From Asparagopsis taxiformis (taxonomy: Eukaryota > Rhodophyta > Florideophyceae > Bonnemaisoniales > Bonnemaisoniaceae): a stretch of DNA of 64,000 bases. Both the position numbers and the translations under genes were made by a program. Location: positions 1 through 64,000 of the forward strand of contig JALQPE010002733.1 of assembly GCA_030407315.1 (NCBI GenBank), in the 5' to 3' direction. Below, piece after piece: positions 1 to 11,139 of this stretch (the first letter of the stretch is position 1; every line of letters starts with the position of its first letter). The notes beneath the pieces were generated by a model. That model searched no databases, was not told the origin of the DNA, and worked only from the letters and a program-made list of their open reading frames with translations.

Positions 1-602
1 ATCCGATGGGTTCTTTATAGTAGCTGCACCTTATAGTCATGTATGCCTGGTCCATACGGACGCCGACAGGTGGAAGGTTCCCGTTAACCACTTTTATGTG
101 CCACCCTATTCCGTCTTAGTTGATCGCGGTGACCTTACCATTACGGGGTCGGCTTCAGGTGAGGAGTCTTCCTGTGGGAGCAGATTTTAGTCTATGGTCT
201 GCCCACCGCGCGGCCACATACTACTGAAGACGGAGAAGGACGTCCTCACGGACCACATCCACACCGTCGAATATTAAAAGTATGACAGGAGCAATAGATA
301 GCATACGAGAAGTATTAAAACCTATGCTATTGTTCCCTGCTATGAAGTTCTGTCTTTCTCATCTCAACATTATTCGCTTAGCCCACCTTTCTATTTTCAT
401 CTATACATCTGACCTTCATGTCATAGTTTAGTGCTACTAAGCCTATTGATTGCTACATTTTTGTATTAGTCTACAACTTTACATGATTTCACTAGCTAGA
501 CCGTAGGGGGGAACTAGTTTTAGACCTTGACAACCCGTGAGGTTCGACTATAAGAGACGTTGCTGAGATAACACATGACACAGAATGCTCCTGGAAGCCA
601 CT
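1..602. other. non-coding, nothing recognised
   Basis: No open frame of useful length, RNA gene or known repeat could be recognised here. The sequence leads into the foldback arrays that start near 603. Confidence 0.5.
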
Positions 603-1250
603 CACAGCCGTACAAACGTTCTGCTGAGCCATGTTCCTGACTTCCCAATTCCTTGCTCACCCTTCCTAGGTGGGAGGGGGACGGAACTCTCAGCCCCTTA
701 CAGCGGAAGCCGTTTACCGGGGATTCTTACAGCAAAGTCATCGTTACGATGACTTTGCTGTAAGAAAGCGTTTCCATTACAGTGGCCAAGAATTTTTTCA
801 CCGGGTAAAAAAATCATGGCAGCTGTAATGATTTATTTTCTTACAGCAAAGTCATCGTAACGATGACTTTGCTGTAAGGAAACGTTCCATTGCAGTGGCC
901 AAAGAAATTTTACCGGGTAAAAAATCAGCAAGAATTTTACCGGGTGAAAAATCGTGGCTGCTGTAATGATTTATTTTCTTACAGCAAAGTCATCGTTACG
1001 ATGACTTTGCTGTAAGAAAGCGTTTCAATTACAGTGGCCAAGAATTTTTTACCGGGTAAAAAATCATGGCTGCTGTAATGATTTATTTTCTTACAGCAAA
1101 GTCATCGTAACGATGACTTTGCTGTAAGCATCCCTGGTAAATTGCTTCCGCTGTAAGCGGCAGGTACTTCCGTCCTTTTCCGACCTAGGGAAGGGTGAGG
1201 AGGGAATTATGAAGTCAGGAAACAGGGTATAGGAATGGTATGGACGGCTG
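603..1250. repeat. foldback element with four nested 39-bp hairpins (array 1)
   Basis: Outer arms of about 100 bp (about 603-697 and 1150-1250) are inverted copies of each other; both contain the CCTAGG...AAGGGTGAG block and end in a TACGGCTG or GGACGGCTG box. Inside are four copies of a near-perfect palindrome with arm CTTACAGCAAAGTCATCG at 726-764, 840-878, 978-1016 and 1090-1128. These are separated by smaller inverted pairs (ATTACAGTGGCCA against its partner) around ACCGGGTAAAAAA boxes. No protein is encoded. The layout is that of a foldback or hairpin-rich non-autonomous element, or a satellite that grows by palindrome duplication. Confidence 0.75.
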
Positions 1251-2284
1251 TAGGCGGCAATAGGTAACACATTGTGTTGTTTACACCCGGTTTGAGCTGG
1301 GTGTTGTGTCTAGTATGGTTGGAGGAGTGTACGAAATTTCTACCACGTGGTCGGAAATGGTTCAATTTTCTCACGACAGAGATTCTGACTTTCGAAATTC
1401 AAACTCGTTAAAGTGGGCTGGAGTTGGTGTGAACACCTCCAGGACCTCTGGGAAGGATCTGGTAACACATGTCCTGTGACTGCACGCGGTTATCCTCTCT
1501 GAAATCAACCATAGATTATCGGAGGGCAAAATCTACTCTTGGTGCCGTGTGGCACATTGACTATACAAAACCGTCTGTTTCCAGTTTTTATATACTTTAC
1601 TCTCGAGTAGATAGGATTTCAGCTGTCCGAGTAAAGAATGGGCCATATAAATGTTTCATTTCAACACAAGCATTGTGCAATTCAACCTCTTCCAGGTCCA
1701 AAAACTTGTCCAGAGTACACTTCCAGGCCATCGCCTGGGAGCGTACTCTGGACAATTTTTTGGACTAAGTGCACTTTCAAGTGCATGCACTTGGAGGCAT
1801 CCAGTCCAAATCTACGTCGTCCGACAAAGTTGAATTTTGGCCATGGCCGAAATTCATCATATCTGCAGTTGTGAGAATCTGATGACCAAAAATCGATGCA
1901 TTCTGCCAGCCCTAATGCGCAAGCCAGAAGCTTTACGGACAGATAAAACACCTTTCTGTAATCCCCAGAGCCACTCCAGCCCTTATACACTACGGTGTTG
2001 AAAAGGGGGCCTCAGACAGTACGGTGAGACAGTGATTTTACTGCCTCACTGTACAATGATCTTCAGAAGTAGGATATTCTCTAAGCCTAGCACGGGAGAG
2101 AAAGATGGAAGCGTAGGCATGCAGAAGTATAGAGGCAATAGTATGTGTAGACTATGGCAGTGGTAGAAAAGTATTTCATGCACGAAAAGGACTGGTAGAG
2201 TGACACTAGAGAAGTGATGCTTAGCAGGAAGGGATGTGGAGATGATGAAGGAGGACAACAGACATGAGATCGAGGGTTGAGACC
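1251..2284. repeat. higher-order repeat unit 1, downstream part
   Basis: Non-coding. The part after the array (about 1200-1600) recurs after arrays 2 and 3 (about 2535-2890 and 3600-3960). About 1800-1990 holds one diverged monomer of the 172-bp satellite found in tandem at 4440-5140. The short ORFs here have no recognisable protein content. Confidence 0.55.
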
Positions 2285-3180
2285 AACGGCTTACAGACGG
2301 AGCAGTTTACCAGGGATGTTTACAGCAAAGTCATCGTTACGATGACTTTGCTGTAAGAAAACAATTCATTACAGTAGCCATGATTTTTTTACCGGGTAAA
2401 AAATTCCTGGCCACTGTAATGAAAACGTTTTCTTACAGCAAAGTCATCGTAACGATGACTTTGCTGTAAGCATCCCTGGTAAACTGCCTCAGCTGTAAGC
2501 GGCTGGGAGCTTGGTCCCTCCCTCACCTTGGGAAGGGTGAGCAAGGAATTGTGAAGCCGTAAAACATGGCAGAGGGATGGTTTGGACGGCTGTTAGCGGT
2601 GTTGGGGAGCACTCTGCGTCGTGCTAACCCAGTCTGGGCTGGGTGCCCTGCCTGGTACGGCGGGAGGAGTGCACAAAATTTCAAACACAATTTCCTCAAG
2701 AGTGAAATTCTGATTGTCGAAACTCAACCTCCCTAAAATGAACTAGAGCTGGCATGAGCACCTCCAGGACGTCTGGAAAGGTACTGACAGCACGTTTTCG
2801 GAGCATTGGCGCAGCTGTTCTCTCTGAGATCAAGCATAGAGTATCCGTGGCCAGATTCTATTCCTGGTGCCGTGTGGCACAGTGACCACACCAAATCGCC
2901 CTTTTCAGCAGACTATAGATCTGAGTTACTAGGAATCTAGCTGCCTTCAATACCAACATAGTTGGTAAGTAGGCTAGCCTAGGATTGTAGGAAAATCAGG
3001 AAGGATGGGAGGGTAGGTATGCAGCAACATGAAGGGGATAGTATGAGTAGATTATGGCGGTGGTAGAGAAGGATTGCACTCACTGAAGGGTCGGCTGGAG
3101 TGACACGGAGTCGACATAGAAGGGAGGTTGGGATAGGCTGGGATGAAGGAAGACAAGAGACATGAGAGAGAGGGTGAAGC
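2285..3180. repeat. higher-order repeat unit 2 with hairpins
   Basis: Second copy of the unit. The hairpin palindromes lie at about 2320-2357 and 2432-2470, flanked by CTTACAGAC...AGTTTACC and GGTAAACTGCCTCAGCTGTAAG arms. A downstream block resembles units 1 and 3. No coding potential seen. Confidence 0.6.
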
Positions 3181-4262
3181 CAGACCGCTTACAGCTGAGG
3201 CAGTTTACCGCGGGTGCTGACAGCAAAGTCATCGTTACGATGACTTTGCTGTAAGGAAAGAAAACATTACAGCAGGCACGTTTTTTTACCCGGTAAAAAA
3301 ATTCTTGGTGATTTTTTACCCGGTAAAAATTCTTCGCCTACTGTAATGTTTCCTTTTCTTACAGCAAAGTCATCGTTACGATGACTTTGCTGTAAGAAAA
3401 CGTTTCATTACAGTAGCCACGATTTTTTACCCGGTAAAAAAATTCTTGGTGATTTTTCACCCGGTAAAATCCTTCGCCCACTGTAATGTTTTCTTTTCTT
3501 ACAGCAAAGTCATCGTAACGATGACTTTGCTGTAAGCATCCCTGGTAAACTGCCTCAGCTGTAAGCGTCTGGTACCTTGTCCCTCTCTCACTTTGGGAAG
3601 GGTGAGATAGGAATTTTGAAGTCGGGAACATTGTGGAAGGATGGTTTCGACGGCTTCGGGCGGCTTTGAAGAGCAATCTGTGTCTTGTTCACCGGGCTGA
3701 ACTACCTAAAAAGTTCAGTATTGGGAGAGCAGCACGGTAAATTCCGACCACCATTTTCTCACGACAGAGATTCTGGCGGTCGAAATTCAAACTCGTTAAA
3801 ATGGACTAGAGTTGGTGTGAACACCTCCAGGACCTCTGGAAAGGTACTACCTGCACATTTTCCGAGGCTACAAGAAGCCGGTCTCTCCAATATCAAGCAT
3901 AGATTATCGGTGCGCAAAATCTACTCCTGGTGCTGTGTAGCACATTGACTATACAAAACCGTCCGTTTCCCGTTATAATAAACTATACTCTCAAGTAGGT
4001 AGGAATCTAGATATTCACCTTACATCGATGGTTATGAAGTAGGTTAGCCTAGGACTGAAGGACAGAAGGTAAAGGATAGGATGGTAGGCATGGGGTAAAA
4101 TGAAGGTGGTGGTATGAGTAGAATACGGAAGTAGTAGACAGGTATTTAATGCACAGGAGGGGCGTGTGAAGTGACACCAGAGGCGCGGTGCGTCACAGGA
4201 AGGGAGACTGGAATAATGAAGGAGAACTAGAGGCATGAGAGATAGGTTGTTGAGGCATGCTT
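3181..4262. repeat. higher-order repeat unit 3 with hairpins
   Basis: Third copy of the unit. Hairpins lie at about 3217-3255, 3358-3396 and 3498-3536, interleaved with TTTTTTACCCGGTAAAAAA-type palindromes. The following block (3600-4260) again matches units 1 and 2, including the purine-rich GGAAGGGAGAC...CATGAGAG tail. No coding potential seen. Confidence 0.6.
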
Positions 4263-4439
4263 CTAGCTCTATTATATAACTACATTGCTCCTCTATAGGC
4301 TACGCAATCCATTCCAGAAGTTCTAGTTAAAAATGGACTATATGAATGTTTCATTTCAATATCAGCATTGTGCAGTTGAGCCTCTTCAAGGTCCGAAAAC
4401 TTGTCCAGAGTACGCTTCCAGGCCACTTGAAGGCATCCA

Positions 4440-5140
4440 GAACACTTGCACTTCGTTCTTGCAAAGTTCAATTTTGGCTATCACATCTCCAGTTGTGGGA
4501 GTCTGGTGACCAAAAGTCGATGCATTCTGGAATCCCTACCACGCAATTCAACAGCTTTACGGACACATAAAACACTTTTCCGTACTCCCTAGAGCCACTC
4601 CAGCCCTTACGGATCACTTACACTTCGTTCCGACAAAGTTCAATTTTGGCCATCACATCTCCAGTTGTGAGAATCTGGTGACCAAAAATTAGTGAACTCC
4701 GGAAGCTCTACCTCGCAAGCTACCAGCTTTCAGGGCAAATAAAACCCGTTACAGTACTCCCCAGACCCACCCCAACCTTCCCAGACCACTTGCACTTCGT
4801 TCCGACAAAGTTCAATTTTGGCCATCACATGTCCAGTTGTGGGAATCTGGTGACCAAAACTCGATGCATTCTGTCAGCCCTAATGCGCAAGCCAGCAGCT
4901 TTACGAACTCATAGAACACTTTTCCGTACTCCCTAGACCCACTCCAACCCTTACAGACCACTTGCACATAATTCGGACAAAGTTCCATTTTGACCATCAC
5001 ATCTCCAGTTGTGAGAATCTGGTGACCGAAAATCGATGAATTCTACCAGCCCTACCACGCAAGCCAGAAGCTTTGAGTGCAATTAGAACACGTTTTAGTG
5101 CTTCCTAGAACCACCCCAACCCTTCCAGACCACTTTACAG
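4440..5140. repeat. 172-bp tandem satellite, four copies
   Basis: The box AAGTTCAATTTTGGC recurs with its ATTTTG at 4471, 4643, 4815 and 4987, exactly 172 bp apart each time. Each monomer also carries an ATCACATCTCCAGTTGTG-type box and a GTGACCAAAA box. One isolated copy lies near 1800-1990. The period is close to a nucleosome repeat; I see no direct sign of centromere function. Confidence 0.8.
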
Positions 5141-5209
5141 CCTTTTTCGCGGGGTCCGAAATCGTCTCCTTCTTCTTCCCGAGTGAGAAACATCAGTCCC
5201 TCTCGAATG

Positions 5210-5640
5210 CTTACAGAGAGGTTGGTTTACTATGGTTTCTTACAGCAAAGTCATCGTTAGATGACTTTGCTGTAATGTTTTGTTTTCTTACAGCAAAGTC
5301 ATCGTAACGATGACTTTGCTGTAATGTTTTGTTTTCTTACAGCAAAGTCATCGTAACGATGACTTTGCTGTAATGTTTTGTTTACTTACAGCAAAGTCAT
5401 CGTAACGATGACTTTTCTGTAAGCAACCTGGGTAAACTGCCTTTGCTGTAAGAAAACTGAATAGCAGTTCCGACAGCTTGTCCTGAGGAGGCAAATCCGC
5501 CTTAACGATGACTTTGCTGTAAGAAAACAGAGAACTTACAGTTTTGACAGCTTGTCCTGAAGAAAAAATCCGCCTTAACGATGACTTTGCTGTAAGAAAA
5601 CAGAGTAATTACAGGTCTGACAGCTTGTCCTGAAAACCCG
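5210..5640. repeat. hairpin array 4
   Basis: Four tandem hairpins of the CTTACAGCAAAGTCATCG family lie at about 5239-5275, 5287-5324, 5336-5373 and 5385-5422, separated by TGTTTTGTTT spacers. Two half-sites (TTAACGATGACTTTGCTGTAAG) follow near 5505 and 5572 in a smaller repeat carrying GACAGCTTGTCCTGA. The first hairpin has a short deletion at its centre. From 5641 to 5905 nothing else is recognised. Confidence 0.7.
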
Positions 5641-5905
5641 TCCTCCCGCCCAAGTTTATTCTTCCTACCCTAGAGCTCTACTGACGTTCCCAGTCGCAAG
5701 TATCGTACCACTTGAACACTATCACACAGCTAGAATTGTCACCTGTCCCTCATGGCGACCAGCGCCGAGCGAAGAGCGAAACAAGGGCCACAAGCACAGT
5801 CGCAAAAGTTCCATTCTCTCCATTGATCTCCCATATGACGATTCTACATAGGCGACGGTTTCACTCGATGCCGTCTTCGCAAGCTGCGTCTCTATCGTCT
5901 GAGAA

Positions 5906-6700
5906 ATGTCGCATCTACGCATCGCATCTGTAGCCATCCTACTTGCGACAGCATTCTCACACGGTCTGCTGTCCGATCCGCCACAACGCGGGCTCCTCTC
6001 CGGCAGCGAACTATCGCCCTCAATATACTTTCATTCGGCGCCGCGTGATCGCTATGCGCATTTTCCTACTGGACTGAAAAGCACCGTTCGAGGTGCCGGA
6101 TCGCGCTCTCAGGAAGTTGCGGGCGCACATAATTGGACGCTATTCGATCCCATGGCGCAGAGCGATACATGGCGCTCCGGTGTGTGTGGTGACGAGAAGG
6201 GGGCCCGCAGCAGCATCTTCGTGGTGGTAGGTTTTATTATCGTGGCAGGATTTCGCGCAAGTACACCAAGGGCCAAGTTATTGAAGTCTCGACTGTTGTC
6301 ATCGCCAATCATGGTGGATTCATGCAGTTACACTTATGTGATGTGTCCAAGTGCAACGGCGAGATCTCAAAACAGTGTTTCAAACGTGGTACATGTCATG
6401 AACTGAAGCGTGCTAAATCTGCCTGCGATTAATCGCATAATTATGGTGCGGAGCGGTGTGGTCCGATTGATGAAAAGCATCCTGGGAGATGTATTTACCG
6501 TGTAAGATTGGGAACGGGCTGGAGAGATTTGGGGAAGCCACGATGAGATTTCGTCTACAGAAAGGTGTTACAAGCCGACATTGCGTGTTACACTGGTACT
6601 GGGCTAGTGCTCATCAGTGTAGTGCACCGGGGCTGTCGGAGTATTTTGAGAGGATGGAAGGTGCTTGGGGCAAATGTAGGGGCCCCTACAGATACTGGTA
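5906..6700 (+). pseudogene. AA15-like lytic polysaccharide monooxygenase, decayed
   Basis: The frame opens with a clear signal peptide (hydrophobic core VAILLATAFS) followed by His19 in HGLLSDPPQRG. That is the expected N-terminus of a mature LPMO, where the first His is half of the copper histidine brace. After a frameshift near 6200 come HLRGGRFYYRG and VVIANHGGF, which carries the second brace His. Then follow a CGPIDEKHPGR box, YLPCK, and HCVLHWYWASAHQC with PGLSEYF, a typical AA15 C-terminal block. Members cleave chitin or cellulose oxidatively outside the cell. Lesions: frameshift near 6200, an in-frame TAA at 6430-6432 inside the palindrome TGCGATTAATCGCA, and a 1-nt loss near 6490 at GR(W)YLPC. 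Family call is from remembered motifs; the pseudogene call is direct. Confidence 0.82.
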
Positions 6701-6759
6701 TCTCAAGAAAACCATGTGGTGGAGAGGTGTTTCCGCAGGAGTTTCATCAGTGCTCTGAT

Positions 6760-7350
6760 GTGAGAATTGTTGAAAGGAAGCGTCTGCAGAGAGATTGATT
6801 ACGAATTAGAATTGGGACAAGTTGATTCAAACACTGCCTTGAGGCAGTTTGAGAAATTCGATAGTGCACTTCTCTAGCGATAGATACAGTGGCTGAAACT
6901 GTAATAGTTTGTCGATCAGGGATGCGATGGCAGCACTCTGAACGGCGACAGTGCCAGAGACCCAGATCAACATCCTTGTAAAAGTTTTCTGACTGCTTCC
7001 ACCAGCCAAGTTTGGTAGTTGGCCTAAACAGCAAGCACCAATTCAGCGCATTTCTGTTGCTCGGCATCTAATGAAAAGGTTGAAAACGCTCTATATCTCA
7101 AACGGCATCGTGCACTGCCCAACGGCCAGAATCTCCTGACTAATCCTTCCACCGCATAAACTAAACAACAACGCAATGGTCGGCATCAACCCCGCTTGTC
7201 GCAAATCAACACGATCGGCATTCCAGCACATTGGGTCGAACCATAACACAACAGTGTTAGCCGAGACACTGCGCATGGCCGTGATCGATAAACCACCGAT
7301 ACCAAGTTCATAATGCCCGAATCCTCCACTCGGCAGCATCACTGGTGATT
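6760..7350. other. intergenic, nothing recognised
   Basis: No convincing gene. A short inverted repeat AAACTGCCTCAAGGCAGTGTT-like structure lies near 6831-6851. Both ends border decayed genes. Confidence 0.4.
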
Positions 7351-7472
7351 TCCCGTTGTTTCCGCCATGCCTGTCGACCTTCACCCTCCATGCCACGCAT
7401 TCGACCGGTGAAATAACCGCACCAGCCGGCCATCACGTGCACCATTCCACGACGACCCATCTGCGCAGCAGC

Positions 7473-9132
7473 ATGGCAGGGCTAAGTCTGCCGGAGATGG
7501 TCGAAGTGGGCATGACCGTGGAGGTACTGTGGCCGGTCGTGATCTGGGGCACGCGCAAGAAGGAAAACCCAACAAATTCTTGGTGGAAAGCGTGCGTGCT
7601 CGAGATTTGGTGCAATGGCATTGAAAATTGCGGGCGCATCGAGTACCATGAGAGCTTTGGTCATCCACGCACGATTTGCGTAGTTCGCTTTCTGGAAGGA
7701 AAACTCGTGGATTATGGCTCTCCGTCACGCGACGACTCGGTACAAATGCCGTCTATGAACCTGAAATGGCGCATTGCAAACGCATCAAATCCGACGGAAG
7801 ATGTTCAACTATCTTCTGCGTCAGGCAAAACGACACGCGGTGCACGTCACACTGCAGCCGCTGAAAGCTCGCTGCTCGCACAAAAAATTGCAGCTATGAG
7901 TCGCCAGCTCGACGACGTCCAGAGCTTGCTGCGCGAACACACGGATCAATGGGCAGTGATTGTCGATTGTGAATCATCTCGCGTTTCGACAGACGTCGCG
8001 CAGGTACCGCTCATGCGGAATTTGGCACAACTTTATGAAAAGGGCTGCCAGCCGAACAGCGAAGAGGCAAGCGTAAGGTACAAACGCTGCGCATTGGCGG
8101 AAGATATCACGTCCGGACTTCAGCTGGGAAAAAAGTATCGCGATGCGGATGGCAGCGAAAGAGACTATGAACAAGCAGTGGCGCTGTTTCGTCGCGCAGC
8201 AGCCTCGGGATCGCTGGAGGCCAAGGTTCATCTTGTAAACATGTATGAGAATGGACATGAAGTGCAACAGGACTTGAAAAGGGCGTACGCCCTTTTCAAG
8301 TCCTGCTGCAACGTTGCAATTGTATCGGGAGGCAGCGGATGGAGGACTAGCAGTCGGCAGAACGAATATTGCAATCATGTACGAGACGGGACACGGCGTG
8401 GAGATGGACGAGGCGCGTGCAGCACAGTTGTACGAAGAGGGAATTATGGGCGGCGATATCTCGGCAAAGAATGATCTTGGCGTCATGTTTGAGGAGGGAT
8501 GCGGCGTGCAGAAGGACATTGCAGAAGATTTTCGACTGTACAAGTCGGGATCTGATTACGGAGACGCAGATTGTATGAACAATCTCGCGACGCTGTACGA
8601 CAATGGAAATGGTGAAGGGACTGATAAGAAGCGCGCTTTTGAGCTGTATGAGCGGTCAGCGCAGAGTGGGAATGCGTTTGCAATGTACAATTTAGCATGC
8701 ATGCTGGAGAACGGCGAGGGCATTCGACGGGATTTGCGACGTGCGGTAACGCTGTATGAATCGGCGGCACGCAAGGGGAATGTCGCAAGTAAGACGAGTT
8801 TAGCAGAGATGTATACATCGATATATCGAGGCGGAAAGGGTATTGATGTGGATTTCGTATAAGCGAGAGCGCTTTATGAGGAGGCGGTCCAGAAGTTTGA
8901 CGTGGACGCGATGTGTAGTCTGGAAAAGATTTAAGAAACTGGGCTGGGTGTCGCGGTGGACTTGAAGAGGGCTTGGCGATTGTACGTTGATGCGCACTTG
9001 CATGGTGCTATTGAGGGAACGTGTGGGATGGAGCGGTTGGATCAGATCAAGGATGGCGTTGAGGTGAAAGAGGAGCGCAAGATGGACGCCGCTGTAGTAG
9101 TAAGTAAGCGGAAACGCAGTGGACGTAGTTAG
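7473..9132 (+). pseudogene. Sel1-repeat protein with N-terminal Tudor/PWWP-like module, decayed
   Basis: Starting at the Met of MAGLSLPEMVEVGMTVEVLW, about 90 residues look like a small beta-barrel reader (WWKACVLEI, VRFLEGKLVDYG). A helical stretch follows (QKIAAMSRQLDDVQSLL), then tandem Sel1/TPR-like repeats, for example AKVHLVNMYENGHEVQQDLKRA and AKNDLGVMFEEGCGVQKD. Sel1 repeats are helical scaffolds for protein contacts. The frame is broken at 8263-8310 by a 38-bp perfect palindrome; removing an inserted inverted copy of about 28 nt would restore the expected KRA...QLYREAADGG repeat. Two in-frame TAA codons (8860-8862, 8932-8934) interrupt the last repeats before a basic tail, KRKRSGRS, at the final TAG. 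The upstream frame to 7356 is probably not coding. Confidence 0.75.
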
Positions 9133-9920
9133 CAACGTACCATCCATGATCAACACTGAAAATTGAGTTCAATTCTCCGAATTATTTCGTGTAGTCGCCA
9201 AAGTTTTGCTTTCATCCGAAATGTGGAAATACACGAATTCATGTGTGCCTTTGACGAGTATTCCACGTCGCAGTACGACATCGGTTGGGCATGGCGCTGA
9301 AGAGCACAAATGTCCCGATGAACGCCATAGATTTCAGCTCTTTACGACGCGCTGCTTGTGTCATGGGTTACTCACTGCTGTTAACAGTACCACGTGCTGT
9401 TAACAGCACCTACGCCCAATTGGGCGTAGGTACTGCTATTGACCATCTGTGCTTGGAATGTATGGTAGGAAACACCAATTCAACGATGGGAACTGAGTTT
9501 GGACCTTTACCAAGACGGCATCCAAGCGGAGACATGTCTCGTCCGATTCCGGCATTTTTTGAACAAAATAACATTGAGATCTAAGAAAACTAGAAACCAA
9601 CCTCGCCCACCACATCATCCTGATCAACCCGTCGGAAGTCGATCTCGCCCTCATCACAATGCCGCTCAATACAGCATTTCTGCCAGCTACAGCTTGCATC
9701 TTTTGATCGAATAGAAACAGCGCATTTGTGAAGAGGTTCAAACCAGCCCAGTCAACGCAGATCGTGTGCAATTTAGAAGTCGCGTCTGCACGCGACTATG
9801 CGCTCAGCCGACAGCATGCGCAACATCAGACGCTGGTGACAACAAGCAGGAAGAACGTGATCCGTACGTTCTGAACGAGGAGCTTGCAATTGCTGGTGAA
9901 TTTCCCCCGAGATCCCCTGG
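9133..9920. other. intergenic with palindrome cluster
   Basis: No gene recognised. At 9378-9431 three palindromes lie side by side: GCTGTTAACAGT, GCTGTTAACAGC (9396-9407) and a perfect 24-bp one, 9408-9431 (arm ACCTACGCCCAA). Confidence 0.5.
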
Positions 9921-10311
9921 CTGAACAAAGTGGTTTTGACGGGTCGGCTGGAACGCGACCCGGAATTGAAGCAAATGAGGCCAGATTTCAATGTATGCAA
10001 GTTCTCGATGGCGGTGGAGAATACGTGGGATCCTGATTGGGGGCCTGATCAGGAGAGGAATAGTTGGTATGATGTGAAGCTCTGGGCCCAGAGCTCCACG
10101 TCATACCAACTATTCCTCTGGGTCTCCGGGTGACAGAGCTGCGTCGACAGCGAAGAAGGGGCTCCGAGTTGGTATTTCAGGCGGAATTGGTATCAATTCA
10201 TGGACTAGTGCCGATGGTGAAACAAGGACCAATATTGTAGTTACAGCTGAGTCGTTTGAAATTCTGCAGTCGCGGTCGGAGCCGTCCCCTGGCCTCTCCA
10301 ATGGTTCTTAG
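9921..10311 (+). pseudogene. single-stranded DNA-binding protein (bacterial/organellar type), decayed
   Basis: The N-terminal OB-fold start is plain: LNKVVLTGRLERDPELKQM, then CKFSMAVEN and NSWYDVKLW. In another frame after 10118 the fold continues with KKGLRVGISGGIGINSW, then DGETRTNIVVTAESFEIL, the usual last OB strand, and ends at TAG 10309-10311. Such proteins coat single-stranded DNA in bacteria, plastids and mitochondria. Between the parts lies a 64-bp palindrome (10055-10118, two mismatches): an inverted copy of the preceding 32 nt has been inserted and breaks the frame. No targeting peptide or clear ATG is seen, since the frame closes just upstream of 9909. Family identity is secure; the gene is not functional as read. 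Confidence 0.8.
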
Positions 10312-11139
10312 CGCAGTAGAAGGGACGCGTACCATCGCAATTACAACGAAAGCCGGGTAGAGCCTGATAACAAGCTAAATGACCTGCAATTCTAACTATT
10401 TTGTTCCAAGCCAAACCAAAATATAATAAAGCCTATGGAAACTGTCAACCAAGTTAGCTATAGCTAACTTGTTATAACAAAAGTGAATTGATAGAGACTG
10501 TTTAAACTTTAGTGTTGGACTCGCTCGTAATACAGCAGGTAAGCCTCGCTGTTCAGAACACCATTCCATAGTCTGTTACGCATTGTGATATTGAGTACAA
10601 TTCCTTCACATTCTTTGGCAGCCGTGTATATGTATAACACGCAGCGCGGGGAGAGAAGTGTCCTCAAGACGAGCTGCTGACGTTCGAAAGTGGAATTGTG
10701 TCATTTGTAAACATATCAACGGTCAATGAACCGTTTCTCTGGGCATCTACGAAAGCAGCACAGTGTAGTACTTATGCAAGGTATTTATTGTCTTTATTCT
10801 CATTGAAGTCTTTACAATCGATAGAACTAATACATAAACTCCCCTAAATTAATCTAAGCCTCAAACTGTGGCTGGAACTGACAACGTGCAGCGGCAGTGA
10901 TTCATTCAAAATGTTGGAAAGTTGATCCTATCGTGTGAATGTGTGACACAAATCATCGTTCCCATCTGAGTGCGGTCTATCTGCTATCCTCTAGAACTTA
11001 TACTCCCTCGTACTAACTTCCCTGCATCCAACTATCAGTAAAGCTCCCGCACAATTACTATAGTCGTATACTACACACCATTCCAATATTTATCTTCACA
11101 TTAACACTATGCCCCTTATTTCCTCTCAAGTCCACTCCA
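10312..11139. other. intergenic, nothing recognised
   Basis: AT-leaning non-coding sequence. A perfect 20-bp palindrome (arm AAGTTAGCTA) lies at 10451-10470. No ORF or RNA gene could be supported. Confidence 0.45.

Noticed and set aside
603..5640. Regular palindromic repeats that resemble a CRISPR array
   Set aside because: The intervening sequences are repeats of each other, not unique spacers. There are no cas genes and the context is eukaryotic.
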